A stretch of 64,000 bases of DNA from Robertmurraya siralis (GCF_005502275.1 NZ_SWLZ01000001.1:186001-250000); one strand, 5' to 3'; numbered from the stretch's first letter, positions 45,734 through 55,015 are shown. Notes: generated by a model not told the origin, from the sequence alone. Made by a program: numbers and translations.

Positions 45734-46696
45734 ATGCAACTAAGATCGTATGAAACGATTAAAAATGATAAGGATGAAAAGGTAAAAGCGAATTTTTCTG
45801 ATCCATTTCGATTAAATGAGTGCCATGATGAAGCAATGGGAATGGTCTTCAATTTGGCTGTTCAAAGGCTCAATAAAGGTGAGCCTCCATGTGAGTTTTC
45901 CTGGTTTGTGACCGGGAGTGGAGGGCGATTTGAGCAAGGGCCAATAAGTGATCAGGATCATGGGATCGTCTATGCGACATCTAATCGCTCCAACGATGAT
46001 TATTTTTCTGAGCTGGGAAAGGAAATTTCATTAGGTTTAAACATAGTTGGCTATCCGTACTGTCAGGGCAATGTAATGAGCTCAAATCCGCTTTGGTGCA
46101 AGTCTTTGGATGGGTGGAAACAGCAGCTTCAAGCATGGATGAAGGAAGCTTCTTGGGAATCGGTGCGAAATTTGCAAATTTTTTATGATGCCAGGACATT
46201 AAAAGGGGATGATTTTCTTGTTCGAGATTTAAAGGATGTTTTTTATGAATATCAAAAACAACATCCTTCGTTACTGAAGCGATTTATGGAAAACGTTAAG
46301 CATATAAAAAATAGTGTCGGTCCGCTTGGCCAACTTATTGTCGAAGAGCATGGAACGAAAGAGGGTTCCATCAACTTGAAATACACAGCCTTTCTTCCAT
46401 ATGTTAATGCAGTTCGTCTGTTGGCTATAAAAGAAGGCTTGTATGAAACCTCAACAATTGAGCGGATGAATCGTTTAGCGAGAATGAATGGTTACAATCC
46501 AGTATTAAGGGAAAGCAGAAAATATTTTATGACGCTATTAAAATATCGAAATTCTTTATATAAGGCTGAGACTTATGATGATACTCATTATTTAAGTGTA
46601 AAAGAGTTAAGCAAGGAAGAAAAGAAGGAAATAAAAAGAATATTGAAGGATGGAAAAAAACTTCATCATTATGTCTCAAATTTACTCATGCGTTAA
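45734..46696 (+). CDS. DUF294 nucleotidyltransferase-like protein (GlnD-related)
   Basis: 320 residues. The nucleotidyltransferase core shows the pattern of the GlnD N-terminus and DUF294: FVTGSGGRFEQGPISDQDHGIVY (Gly-Ser, then the Asp pair), followed by a helical DUF294 C-terminal domain (NSVGPLGQLIVEEHG...KYTAFLPYVNAVRLLAIKEG). It may transfer a nucleotide to a signalling protein, but the partner is unknown. It follows amt after about 120 bases, and the DnaQ-like gene follows after 29 bases. The ATG at 45734 or TTG at 45731 could start it; the ribosome site is weak. Confidence 0.8.
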   Translation: MQLRSYETIKNDKDEKVKANFSDPFRLNECHDEAMGMVFNLAVQRLNKGEPPCEFSWFVTGSGGRFEQGPISDQDHGIVYATSNRSNDDYFSELGKEISLGLNIVGYPYCQGNVMSSNPLWCKSLDGWKQQLQAWMKEASWESVRNLQIFYDARTLKGDDFLVRDLKDVFYEYQKQHPSLLKRFMENVKHIKNSVGPLGQLIVEEHGTKEGSINLKYTAFLPYVNAVRLLAIKEGLYETSTIERMNRLARMNGYNPVLRESRKYFMTLLKYRNSLYKAETYDDTHYLSVKELSKEEKKEIKRILKDGKKLHHYVSNLLMR

Positions 46697-46725
46697 TTTT
46701 CGATTGGGGAAAGGAGTGAGAAGGA

Positions 46726-47445
46726 GTGCCGTTAGAATCGTTTCGTCAATTAATGAGAGGAATTCAAGGTAGATTATCGATTTTCGACGGGAATCTTCAA
46801 AGCTCTCAGCAGATTGCATTTTTTAGGCAAATGCAAAAAGAACTAAAGCAAGAAAGTGCCCTGCATACTAAGCTCGATCAGTTGAGCGTAGTTGTTTTTG
46901 ATATTGAGACGACAGGTTTTTATCCAGACCTAGGGGATGAAATTATTTCCATTGGGGCCGTAAGAGTTTGTAATGGAAAAATGAATGATGAAGAGGTTTT
47001 TTATTCACTTGTTCGATATGAACAGGAATTGCCATTAGAAATAGAGAAATTAACGGGGATAACATCGTCTGAGCTTAAGGAGGCAAAACCTTTATCGGAA
47101 GTGTTGATCGCTTTTTTTGAATTTGTGCAAAATGAGACGCTGGTGGCTCATCATGCAAAGCATGAAAAAAGTTTTTTACAAAATGCAAGCTGGAAGTTGT
47201 TTCGAACCCCTTTTAAGCATCGAATTGTTGATACCTCCTTTCTTTATCGTATTGCGGAGCGAGAACATAGGATGTCAAGATTGGAGGATTTATGTGAGTA
47301 CAATGGGATTAAAGTAATTGCTCGGCACCATGCACTTGGTGATGCAAAGCTGACTGCACAATTATGGTGTATATATATTGAAAAACTAAAAACGCTTGGC
47401 TGCAAAAATTTGCATGATGTATACGAACGGCTTTCAAGATTATGA
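46726..47445 (+). CDS. DnaQ-like 3'-5' exonuclease
   Basis: 239 residues. The DEDDh exonuclease motifs are complete: VFDIETTGFYPDLGDEIISIGAV (Exo I), VAHHAKHEKSFLQNA (Exo II, Asp replaced by Glu-Lys context), and the final HHALGDAKLTAQLW with His and Asp (Exo III). An N-terminal helical extension of about 60 residues precedes it. This domain pair, DUF294 then DnaQ-like, recurs in bacteria beside transporters. The GTG start has AAGGAGTGAG ahead, and a terminator overlaps the stop. Confidence 0.85.
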   Translation: MPLESFRQLMRGIQGRLSIFDGNLQSSQQIAFFRQMQKELKQESALHTKLDQLSVVVFDIETTGFYPDLGDEIISIGAVRVCNGKMNDEEVFYSLVRYEQELPLEIEKLTGITSSELKEAKPLSEVLIAFFEFVQNETLVAHHAKHEKSFLQNASWKLFRTPFKHRIVDTSFLYRIAEREHRMSRLEDLCEYNGIKVIARHHALGDAKLTAQLWCIYIEKLKTLGCKNLHDVYERLSRL

Positions 47446-47476
47446 GACTCTAATGGAAATAGAGTCTTTTTTTTTT
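47445..47476 (+). terminator. Terminator after the exonuclease gene
   Basis: AGACTCT (47445-47451) pairs with AGAGTCT (47461-47467) followed by ten T residues. It overlaps the stop codon. Confidence 0.88.
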
Positions 47477-47494
47477 GGGAAAGGGGAAAAGCGT

Positions 47495-47770
47495 CTATGA
47501 GCTTTTAACCCCGTAAAGAATTAGACCAACTCCACAAAAAATCCAAAGCATTTTCGTAAAAGAAACTTTTTCAGCGATCCCAATAAGTCCAATCGTTGTG
47601 GTGAGAATTAAAATAATTGGACCAATTAAAGCAAGAGAGCTGTTAATTATCAAGGCCTTTTCAATTTGATTTACTTTTAATATCAACAGTGCTGCGAATA
47701 TCTCGATACTTCCTGATAATATTCTTAAAAGAGCCATTCCTATAATTGCTTTCTCTAAAAATTGAAACAT
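47495..47770 (-). CDS. YqhV family small membrane protein (DUF2619)
   Basis: 91 residues with three hydrophobic helices. The opening AIIGMALLRILSGSIEIFAALLILKVNQIEKALIINSSLALIGPIILI and the end IFCGVGLILYGVKSS match YqhV of B. subtilis in pattern and length. Function unknown; in B. subtilis it lies near the sporulation operon spoIIIA. Here it stands alone, convergent with the exonuclease gene. AAAGGAGGGG precedes the start. Confidence 0.8.
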   Translation of the reverse strand: MFQFLEKAIIGMALLRILSGSIEIFAALLILKVNQIEKALIINSSLALIGPIILILTTTIGLIGIAEKVSFTKMLWIFCGVGLILYGVKSS

Positions 47771-48063
47771 GCTGATATCCCCTCCTTTAATACTCTATGC
47801 AGGGAAAGGAAGGAGAAGGACAAGTCGAAGGAAATTTTTATTAATGGCAATTGTGATATGTCGATGTAGATTTTACAGCTCCTATTGATTTCTTAAGTAA
47901 AAAATGGGATTTATAATTAGAGCCTAAAACCCTTTACTGTAGGTCGCATACTCTATAGTAGAATTCCTAATTTGGGTCATGATGGTGATTATAATGGGAG
48001 TGAAGGTTTGTTTTATCATGTGCTCAAATTTTCTAATGACAGAAGATTGGAGTGTAACTATAG

Positions 48064-48789
48064 ATGATTATCATGATGGGGGCAAAATTACAAAGCCCAC
48101 CCCCGACAAATTTAAGTGATTTAGAAAAAAATATATATGATGCGTTATTGAAAAGTGAATTTCCGCATCAATATCAGTCATGGAAACACCTCCGCTTTGA
48201 ACTGCTGCTTCGCAAAAACATCATTGAAGCAGCTAATAAACTTGCCCACAGTTCGGTTGAATTTAAAGTGTTCCAGGACTCAAAGTTTAATCCTCGTTAT
48301 TGGACAAAAACGCAAGGAGGATATTTGCTTAATCCGTTTGTCCTCCCATCTCAAGCGATTGAGGACATTTTTCAAAACGGCCAGGAATATTCCTTCGAAT
48401 GCTCAACGGCTATTGTTGTCATCTATTACTATGCTGTTTTGAACTCCATTAATCTTGAAGCATTTAATCGAATTTTTCCTAATTTATTAGTATGGGATTG
48501 GAGCTATGATGAAGATTTACGCATTATTACAAAAGTAGGTACAGACTTTATTCCAGGAGATGTATTATATTTTCATAATCCAGATTATTTATATCCGGTA
48601 TGGATTGGTGAAAATACCGTTTATTTCGGAGATGATCAATACTTTGGACATGGAATAGGGATAAAGTCGAAGGAAGAGATGATAAGAGCTCTAAATACAT
48701 TAAGAAAACCTAATGCCCAGAAGTCTGCCTATTTACTTTCACAATATAGTCGCCTTGATTTTCTTTATTTATCCCAATTTAGTTATTAA
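48064..48789 (+). CDS. tgl: Spore coat protein-glutamine gamma-glutamyltransferase Tgl
   Basis: 241 residues, near the 245 of B. subtilis Tgl. It cross-links coat proteins through Gln-Lys isopeptide bonds during sporulation. The catalytic Cys lies in FECSTAIVVIYYYAVLN, preceded by NPRYWTKTQGGYLLNPFVLPSQAIEDIF and followed by DFIPGDVLYFHNPD and YFGHGIG. GGAGTG lies nine bases ahead of the ATG. It stands alone; a mother-cell sigma promoter is expected but not confidently seen. Confidence 0.93.
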   Translation: MIIMMGAKLQSPPPTNLSDLEKNIYDALLKSEFPHQYQSWKHLRFELLLRKNIIEAANKLAHSSVEFKVFQDSKFNPRYWTKTQGGYLLNPFVLPSQAIEDIFQNGQEYSFECSTAIVVIYYYAVLNSINLEAFNRIFPNLLVWDWSYDEDLRIITKVGTDFIPGDVLYFHNPDYLYPVWIGENTVYFGDDQYFGHGIGIKSKEEMIRALNTLRKPNAQKSAYLLSQYSRLDFLYLSQFSY

Positions 48790-48980
48790 ATCAGTTCTTT
48801 ACCTTGTGAAAAGTTTCGTGTATAAAAATACTCTACAGTAAAAAGCTTTGACTTAGTTTTTTGCTAATTAATGTAAGAAAAGAATCTCATGAAAATGGGG
48901 CAATTACCTAGCTGTTTTATGATGCATTTGAATAGTCTATAAATGGGACCACATTTTATTAATTAGGGGAGGAATATGAC

Positions 48981-49205
48981 GTGTATCAAGTGCCCGATAT
49001 GAGCCATTCTTCTAATCATGACCTTCGAATAATAAGACCGTTCGGCTTTAGGCCATTTGGTTTTAGACCATTTGGCTTTAGACCATTCGGCTTTGGTTTT
49101 GGATTTCAGTTAGGTTTTCTTGGTGGGTTAGCAGCAGGTGCTTTGATTAGTCCGCCATACTATCCGTATTATCCACCATATCCTTTCTACGGTGGCTTCT
49201 ATTAA
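48981..49205 (+). CDS. Small repeat protein rich in Phe, Gly, Pro and Tyr
   Basis: 74 residues. Residues 20-38 contain four tandem copies of a four-residue unit (F-R-P-F-G register), followed by GFGFGF, a Gly/Ala-rich hydrophobic stretch (LGFLGGLAAGALIS), and a Pro/Tyr-rich end (PPYYPYYPPYPFYGGFY). The composition is like spore coat or exosporium small proteins, and it lies between tgl and two YjcZ genes; this is inference from context. The GTG start has GGGGAGGAA ahead. No homologue name is known to me. Confidence 0.7.
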   Translation: MYQVPDMSHSSNHDLRIIRPFGFRPFGFRPFGFRPFGFGFGFQLGFLGGLAAGALISPPYYPYYPPYPFYGGFY

Positions 49206-49222
49206 TGACTAACGGAAAAACT

Positions 49223-49251
49223 CCTGAAATAGCGTGTATTGCTATTTCAGG
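49223..49251 (+). terminator. Hairpin after the repeat protein gene
   Basis: CCTGAAATAGC pairs perfectly with GCTATTTCAGG around a 7-base loop; the following bases (TCTACATAGG) lack a T-run, so termination may be weak. Confidence 0.65.
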
Positions 49252-49352
49252 TCTACATAGGAATTAACCATATATCAAGATAAGTAAACACTTTAACTTT
49301 TAATTTAAACATGATAGTCTATCAGTAACGCAATAAATGGATGTGAAGAAAA

Positions 49353-49898
49353 TTGAGTGGTAATGAACAACTTGAAAGAGCACGAGAGAGAGTAATCGAT
49401 GCGATCGCTCAAAATATTAATTTGTACGGAGTAACCGAATCTGTCGGCAGACTTTATGGTTCCCTTTACTTTCAGGAAGAACCCATGACGTTGGATGCGA
49501 TGAAAGATGAGCTTGGAATGAGTAAAACAAGCATGAGTACATCTGTAAGGGGATTAATGGAATTAAAGATGGTGGAAAAGGTTTGGAAGCGAGGAGAACG
49601 AAAGGATTTATATCGCGCCGAAATGGATTGGTATCAAACCTTTAGTGACCTTTTTACAATAAAGTGGCGTGCAGGCGTCTCGGCCAACATAAATGCGATT
49701 GAAAAGTCGAAAAAAGAATTATTTGAACTTTTAAATTGCGACAACCTCGATGACGAGGTTCGATTAGAGGCAGAAAAGATGTTAGCTAAACTAGACTACG
49801 CATTAGAATATTATGATTGGCTTCAGCGTTTAGTTAACAGCTTTGAATCTAAAGAGATTTTTGATTATATTCCTAGGAAAAAAAAGGACACAGACTGA
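49353..49898 (+). CDS. GbsR/MarR family transcriptional regulator
   Basis: 181 residues. A winged-helix domain (about 10-95) of the GbsR type: NLYGVTESVGRLYGSLYFQEEPMTLDAMKDELGMSKTSMSTSVRGLMELKMVEKVWKRGERKDLY. A helical C-terminal half follows. GbsR and OpuAR regulate choline and glycine-betaine genes in Bacillus, but no gbsAB or opu genes are in view, so the target here is unknown. The TTG start has only a weak site (TGTGAAGAA). A terminator follows. Confidence 0.88.
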   Translation: MSGNEQLERARERVIDAIAQNINLYGVTESVGRLYGSLYFQEEPMTLDAMKDELGMSKTSMSTSVRGLMELKMVEKVWKRGERKDLYRAEMDWYQTFSDLFTIKWRAGVSANINAIEKSKKELFELLNCDNLDDEVRLEAEKMLAKLDYALEYYDWLQRLVNSFESKEIFDYIPRKKKDTD

Positions 49899-49917
49899 GT
49901 TGCAGTCTGTGTTTTTT
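49886..49917 (+). terminator. Terminator after the GbsR-like gene
   Basis: ACACAGACT (49888-49896) pairs with AGTCTGTGT (49904-49912), followed by TTTTTATG. It overlaps the end of the coding region. Confidence 0.88.
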
Positions 49918-50128
49918 ATGGGAAAAAATTGCGATATGTCGGTATTTTAATTGTGCTGCAGTAGCTCACTCTGCACTTTGGTTCTGGTTTAAGGCAGTTG
50001 GTCACTAATATTTCGAGAAAAATGCCCTATTTTTGTGATGTATTTACCTAAAAAATGTGCGTTTGTCTATTCCCATATTTTATCGAAGTGAATAGGATAT
50101 ATTGACTCACAATAAGGAGGTCTAAAAT

Positions 50129-50233
50129 ATGTCAGCTGAATACGGGTATGGCGGCGGTTTTGCCCTATTAGTAGTACTGTTTATTTTATTGATTATCATC
50201 GGTGCTTCTTGGGGTTACGGCGGATTTTATTAA
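50129..50233 (+). CDS. YjcZ family sporulation protein (first copy)
   Basis: 34 residues: [18 protein letters not shown] then ILLIIIGASWGYGGFY. This is a single hydrophobic helix between Gly/Tyr-rich ends, the YjcZ/SscA-like pattern of small spore proteins. AATAAGGAGGTCTAA precedes the ATG. The second copy begins 31 bases downstream, so the two form an operon. Probably made in the mother cell or forespore membrane during sporulation. Confidence 0.85.
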   Translation: MSAEYGYGGGFALLVVLFILLIIIGASWGYGGFY

Positions 50234-50264
50234 TGAATAAACGAACATTAAAGGAGGAGATTGA

Positions 50265-50396
50265 ATGCCATACGGATGTGGTTACGGTGGCTACGGTTAC
50301 GGCGGTTTAGGTGCCGGCTATGGTGGTGGCTTCGCTTTAATTGTAGTTTTATTCATCCTATTGATTATTGTTGGAGCAGCGTGCTTTAAGTGGTAA
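50265..50396 (+). CDS. YjcZ family sporulation protein (second copy)
   Basis: 43 residues: a Gly/Tyr-rich N-terminus ([20 protein letters not shown]) followed by the hydrophobic segment [19 protein letters not shown] and a final KW. It shares the core [12 protein letters not shown] with the preceding copy but differs in ends. AAAGGAGGAG precedes the ATG. A terminator follows. Confidence 0.85.
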   Translation: MPYGCGYGGYGYGGLGAGYGGGFALIVVLFILLIIVGAACFKW

Positions 50397-50405
50397 GAGG
50401 GAAAA

Positions 50406-50438
50406 AAGAAGGTGGAGGAAATTCCGCCTTCTTTTTTT
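50406..50438 (+). terminator. Terminator after the YjcZ genes
   Basis: GAAGGTGGA (50408-50416) pairs with TCCGCCTTC (50423-50431), followed by seven T. Confidence 0.9.
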
Positions 50439-50786
50439 CTTCCGTCATTGTCTGCAATTATTGCTTTGATAGACTAATGGGGATATCATCATCCCAAATA
50501 GAAAGCCGGATAGGGGAAGGGATTTTATCGATCGAGTCTTTTTAAGTTTACTCTAATTGCAGCAACCCTTTGCAAGGAAGTGTTAATACAGCTTTTTGGC
50601 AAAACGTTTTTTGAGAGGTGGATGAGCGTTAATAATTCTACAAGCCAGTAAAGAAAAACTGAATTCGGAGCAATGCTGGCTAGTAAAATCGGTCAATCAG
50701 AACTTTTTAAAGGGTGCGTTAATTATTCGTATCCTCAAATGTTACATTAAAAGATGAGTTTTATGAGTAGGAAGCTCTTTTTGTTT
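50439..50786. other. Intergenic region with no recognised feature
   Basis: About 350 bases. No open frame with a ribosome site, RNA element or repeat was recognised. Confidence 0.4.
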
Positions 50787-51794
50787 TTACTTTTTCGTTA
50801 ATTCGATTTCGTGAAGTTTTTCCACTAGATCGTTTAAAACAAGAACCTCATATAAAACCGTTGTTTCAGCCGTGAAATGGCAGGACATTATTTTTTCGTT
50901 TTTTAAATCCCAAAAATATTGCAAAAGATTGGCGATCAATGCATCATGATCCGGCGATTTGTCATTGCCCCTGTCAGCTAACATTAAAGCAAGGGAATTA
51001 ACAACAGCTATTATCTCTTTTCCGTTCTTAAGGTTATTATTGCTGTTATTTATTGGAGCATGAATGATATTGCCAAGATGAAAGAGGATTTGTCTTATTA
51101 CGAGTATTTTTTTATGTTCATAATGAACCTTTTGCATTTCCCTTTCGCTGTGTTTATGATACTTCCATTCCTGCCGTTGGAAATGACAAAATTGTTCCGC
51201 TTTTTCCAGATCCTTTAGAACGCGATGAAAGAGATCGAGCGTGCCTTTTTTCTTTTTTCCTTTTGAAACATCAATAAAAACCATTTTGAGCAGTATAGCA
51301 CTGTTAGCCAACAATTCGGCGGTAGAATCAACGATAAATTTTCCATAGTGCGGCGGTAAAATCAATAAATTAACAACGGTTGAAATCGCTAGTCCGATCG
51401 ATGTCGTTCCTAATCTAACAAGAAAGTTATCAAAAAATTGAGCGTCAGTAAAAGGGATCATATTGACAGCGGTCAATGTTGCAACAAGTATTCCTGCGTC
51501 AAGCTTTAGTTTATGGCAGGTGAAAATTGTCAGCATGGCAGAAAGGGAGTAGGTGATGGCGGAATTCCCGAACCATGCGGTGAAAAACATGGAATAGGCA
51601 GCTCCAATTACCGATGCAGGAAAGCGAACAATTCCTTTTTTGATTGAATCAGATGCAGTTGGTTCTATAGTTACAATGGCCGTTATAACAGCAAATATCG
51701 CTGGCCATTCCAGTGCTAAGCAGATCAAAGCTGTCAAAAAGACAGAAATCCCTGTTTTTAAGATTCGTCCACCAGAAAATTTTGAGAATAACAT
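50787..51794 (-). CDS. Aromatic acid exporter family membrane protein (ArAE-like)
   Basis: 335 residues. The N-terminal half (about 1-150) has four to five helices with GGRILKTGISVFLTALICLALEWPAIFAVITAIVTIEPTASDSIKKG, typical of the ArAE_1 group (YgaE/YqjA in Bacillus). The C-terminal half is a soluble helical domain. ArAE proteins export aromatic acids such as p-hydroxybenzoate in enterobacteria; function of the Bacillus group is untested. The frame extends 27 bases further up, but TAAGGAG lies right before this ATG. Confidence 0.8.
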   Translation of the reverse strand: MLFSKFSGGRILKTGISVFLTALICLALEWPAIFAVITAIVTIEPTASDSIKKGIVRFPASVIGAAYSMFFTAWFGNSAITYSLSAMLTIFTCHKLKLDAGILVATLTAVNMIPFTDAQFFDNFLVRLGTTSIGLAISTVVNLLILPPHYGKFIVDSTAELLANSAILLKMVFIDVSKGKKKKGTLDLFHRVLKDLEKAEQFCHFQRQEWKYHKHSEREMQKVHYEHKKILVIRQILFHLGNIIHAPINNSNNNLKNGKEIIAVVNSLALMLADRGNDKSPDHDALIANLLQYFWDLKNEKIMSCHFTAETTVLYEVLVLNDLVEKLHEIELTKK

Positions 51795-51849
51795 TTGGTA
51801 GCTCCTTATTTGAGACCACAATGATGTGTTGGATTATCTTCTTCCAGTA

Positions 51850-52716
51850 TTATCTCATTTCCAAGTACTCAAACAAAAAGGACTGGCCATTTCGATAAAA
51901 ACGCGGATCATAAACGCCGATCCGTTCCTCGTCTTCTACAATGACAACGAATGGAGACCATTCAACGAGTGTTTTTGCTTCTGGTTTTTCAACAAAAAGT
52001 TCTTCTAAATCTGCGTCCTCAGAAGATTTTAATGTATAGAGAAGTTCCTTTTCTTTAAAAAGATTATCGTGGAAAAGCATAACCTCGTCTCCTGTTTTCG
52101 TAATGACAGTAAAATTCCAAGGAACAAAATCAGCTGATAAGGCAATTTGCTCATAGTCCGCTTGATAATTTTTATAAATAAGGGCCCCTTGTGCTGTCTG
52201 AATAACAAGATGGAGTATGATAAACCCCCAAGCAGCTCGAAAGTAAAATGGGGAAAGCTTCTTGTTCTTTCGTGATAGTAAAAATGCGACTGCTAAAATG
52301 ATCCAGAAAATGAGATCGACAATTGGAATGGTTCCGAAGGTGATTCGGATTGAGGAAAAAGGTTCTAAGTATCCCGTTCCCCATGCATTAAAAAGATCGC
52401 TTGTATTATGGATAAATACAGCTAATAAACCAAGGAAAAAAAGTCGTTTATCTTTCACCTTAAATAGTAAAATGGCTAAAAGGTAAAATAAAAGTGCCCA
52501 AATGGGCGTTAAGAAAATGGAATGGGTAATGCCCCTATGCCACATTTGATATAGGCCGTCTGTATCCCAAAGTTGCGAAATGACATCAATGTCAGGAATC
52601 AAACTTGCTCCAACAGCAGTTGTAAAATAAGCCTTCTTTGTTTTAGAATCAAATGTTGATTTATCAATTGTTCCGTATAATGCTAGTCCAAATAATGTGT
52701 GTGTAACCGAATCCAT
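51850..52716 (-). CDS. DUF457 membrane-bound metal-dependent hydrolase-like protein
   Basis: 288 residues. The N-terminal MDSVTHTLFGLALYG, LIPDIDVISQL and MWHRGITHSIF motifs carry the His/Asp ligands of the DUF457 (YbcI/YdjM/YfhO-neighbour) family, with HNTSDLFNAWGT further on. Five or so membrane helices follow, then an extracytoplasmic C-terminal domain of about 100 residues. Described as metal-dependent hydrolase by family name only. AGGTGAGCAA precedes the start. It lies head-to-tail with the exporter-like gene 55 bases away. Confidence 0.82.
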   Translation of the reverse strand: MDSVTHTLFGLALYGTIDKSTFDSKTKKAYFTTAVGASLIPDIDVISQLWDTDGLYQMWHRGITHSIFLTPIWALLFYLLAILLFKVKDKRLFFLGLLAVFIHNTSDLFNAWGTGYLEPFSSIRITFGTIPIVDLIFWIILAVAFLLSRKNKKLSPFYFRAAWGFIILHLVIQTAQGALIYKNYQADYEQIALSADFVPWNFTVITKTGDEVMLFHDNLFKEKELLYTLKSSEDADLEELFVEKPEAKTLVEWSPFVVIVEDEERIGVYDPRFYRNGQSFLFEYLEMR

Positions 52717-53016
52717 TTGCTCACCTGCTTGATTATGATTTGTACTTATTATATTGGATTAGGACTATGTAAAAAAGCAACTATTTGATATAATATATCG
52801 TTGCAGATGAATACGATAAAATGAATGTTTGTTTTAAAATATTGGCTATGTTAAACAATACGGGTAATAACTCGTTTTTGGCTAATTTCGTACAATAGCT
52901 AAATGTTGGGATAGTGAGCTTTCATTGAATTTGAGCGAAAGGGAGCCAAATATCAGATTCATACACGATAGCGCAAAAATATTACATGCTGTTTGATGGA
53001 AAGGACACAATTACTT

Positions 53017-54597
53017 ATGGCTAAAGATTTTAAAGAAGATGTTTTATCCCGTCGGACCTTTGCGATCATCTCTCACCCGGATGCAGGGAAAACGACGTTA
53101 ACTGAAAAGCTTTTGTTATTTGGCGGTGCAATTCGTGATGCTGGTACCGTAAAAGGAAAGAAAACAGGGAAGTTTGCAACAAGCGATTGGATGGAGATCG
53201 AAAAGCAGCGGGGAATCTCTGTTACTTCCAGTGTGATGCAGTTTGAGTATCAAAATCGTCGCGTCAACATACTTGATACACCAGGACACCAAGACTTTAG
53301 CGAAGACACGTATCGTACATTAACGGCTGTTGACAGTGCGGTTATGATTATCGATTCGGCCAAAGGAATTGAGGAACAGACGCTGAAGCTTTTTAAGGTT
53401 TGTCGCATGCGCGGAATCCCTATTTTCACTTTTATTAATAAGCTTGATCGTGAAGGAAGAGCACCGCTTGAACTTCTTGCTGAGCTTGAGGAAGTGATGG
53501 GGATTGAGTCATACCCGATGAATTGGCCAATCGGTATGGGGAAAGAATTTCTTGGAATTTATGATCGCTTTTACAACCGAATTGAACAATTTCGCGTCGA
53601 CGAGGAGAATAAATATGTTGCACTGAATGATAAGGGCGAAATTGACGGACCTCATCCGCTCAAGGATTCAGGATTATATGATCAAACTCTTGAAGAAATA
53701 ATGCTTTTGAATGAAGCTGGGAATGAGTTTTCCCGAGAAAGGATAGAGACAGGGGAACTGACTCCTGTGTTTTTCGGAAGTGCTCTTACAAATTTCGGGG
53801 TGCAAACTTTTTTAGAAACTTATCTACAATTTGCACCGTCGCCTCAGGCAAGAAAATCAACAGAAGGTAAAATTGATCCATTAACGGAGGAATTTTCCGG
53901 ATTTATTTTTAAGATACAAGCCAATATGAATCCTGCACATAGGGATAGAATCGCGTTCCTGAGAATTTGTTCAGGAAAATTTGAACGAGGGATGACGGTT
54001 AATATCCCAAGATTAGGAAAACAAACGAAGCTTGCTCAATCTACGCAATTTATGGCTGATGACAGAAGCACAGTTGATGAAGCAGTTAGCGGTGATATTA
54101 TTGGGCTATACGATTCGGGTACTTATCAAATTGGCGATACGTTAACAGTTGGAAAAAATCAATTTCAGTATGAAAAATTACCGCAGTTTACACCAGAACT
54201 ATTTGTAAGAGTGACTGCAAAAAACGTTATGAAACAGAAGCACTTTCATAAAGGAATTGAACAGCTTGTGCAGGAAGGTGCAATTCAGTTGTTCCGAAAT
54301 GTCCGAACGGAAGAGTACTTATTAGGGGCAGTTGGACAGCTTCAATTTGAGGTATTTGAGCACCGTATGAAAAATGAATATAATGTTGAAGTGATTATGG
54401 AGCGATTAGGGTCAAAAATTACCCGTTGGGTCGAAAATGACGAGGTCAATGAAAGTTTATCCGCTGCCAGAAGTATTCTAGTCAATGATCGCTATGGAAA
54501 AAAAGCTTTCCTATTCGAAAATGACTTTGCTTTAAGGTGGTTCCAAGATAAAAATCCTGAGATTAAATTATATAATCCAATGGATGATTATCAATAA
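53017..54597 (+). CDS. prfC: Peptide chain release factor 3
   Basis: 526 residues. GTPase that recycles RF1/RF2 from the ribosome. G-motifs: SHPDAGKTT (G1), [11 protein letters not shown] (switch I), DTPGHQDF (G3), FINKLDREG (G4), and the domain II/III region [12 protein letters not shown], ending in [18 protein letters not shown] lies about 11 bases before this ATG; upstream in-frame ATG (52996) precedes it. Release factor 3 is present only in part of the Bacillaceae. The gene stands alone; terminators follow. Confidence 0.95.
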   Translation: MAKDFKEDVLSRRTFAIISHPDAGKTTLTEKLLLFGGAIRDAGTVKGKKTGKFATSDWMEIEKQRGISVTSSVMQFEYQNRRVNILDTPGHQDFSEDTYRTLTAVDSAVMIIDSAKGIEEQTLKLFKVCRMRGIPIFTFINKLDREGRAPLELLAELEEVMGIESYPMNWPIGMGKEFLGIYDRFYNRIEQFRVDEENKYVALNDKGEIDGPHPLKDSGLYDQTLEEIMLLNEAGNEFSRERIETGELTPVFFGSALTNFGVQTFLETYLQFAPSPQARKSTEGKIDPLTEEFSGFIFKIQANMNPAHRDRIAFLRICSGKFERGMTVNIPRLGKQTKLAQSTQFMADDRSTVDEAVSGDIIGLYDSGTYQIGDTLTVGKNQFQYEKLPQFTPELFVRVTAKNVMKQKHFHKGIEQLVQEGAIQLFRNVRTEEYLLGAVGQLQFEVFEHRMKNEYNVEVIMERLGSKITRWVENDEVNESLSAARSILVNDRYGKKAFLFENDFALRWFQDKNPEIKLYNPMDDYQ

Positions 54598-54777
54598 CAC
54601 CGCCTATGCTTCAAGCAAAAATATGTTTTATAGATGGGAAAGAGTGCTTCTTAACCCTGTTCAACTCATCAACAAGGAGAAAAGGGCGAGGTAGCTTAGT
54701 TTCTGTCACCATTTTTGCATTTTTTAACGTGACAAAATGACCTCGAGCTAAGTGTTCCCGGCTCATTTTGCAGAACT

Positions 54778-54806
54778 TCTAAAACGACTCTTCTATAGAG
54801 TCGTTT
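54778..54806. repeat. Hairpin, first copy of a duplicated 29-base terminator-like sequence
   Basis: A stem AAAACGACTC/GAGTCGTTT with loop TTCTATA. An identical 29-base stretch lies at 55860-55888, where it is followed by a T-run. Here it is followed by CAGAG, the second hairpin of this region. Confidence 0.85.
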
Positions 54807-54807
54807 C

Positions 54808-54857
54808 AGAGTGTAGATAAACTCGAAGATTTTCGAGTTTGTCTACACTCTTTTTTC
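54808..54857 (+). terminator. Strong terminator downstream of prfC
   Basis: AGAGTGTAGACAAACTCGAA-type long stem: AGAGTGTAGATAAACTCGAA pairs with TTCGAGTTTGTCTACACTCT with one mismatch, and is followed by TTTTTTCTTTT. Confidence 0.9.
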
Positions 54858-54890
54858 TTTTAAAATAGAATTAATTAAATAACGTAGGTT

Positions 54891-55015
54891 AATTTCCACT
54901 CCGGGTGGCGCTTTCCGTGGGCGGGGCCGAGCCGCTTCCCTCGCTACGCTCAGTCCAAGGTTCGACTTTCCCGCTTTTCCCGCAGGAGTCGCCACCCTCC
55001 GCTCCAATCCACTTT
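54891..55015 (-). repeat. GC-rich dispersed repeat element, reverse orientation
   Basis: A locally GC-rich 125-base stretch. Its reverse complement begins TGGATTGGAGCGGAGGG, continues CGACTCCTGCGGGA, and ends GGAAAGCG...GGAGTGGAAAT. This resembles the family of intergenic repeats common in Bacillus genomes. The same family occurs at 55658-55787 in the opposite orientation. Confidence 0.8.
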
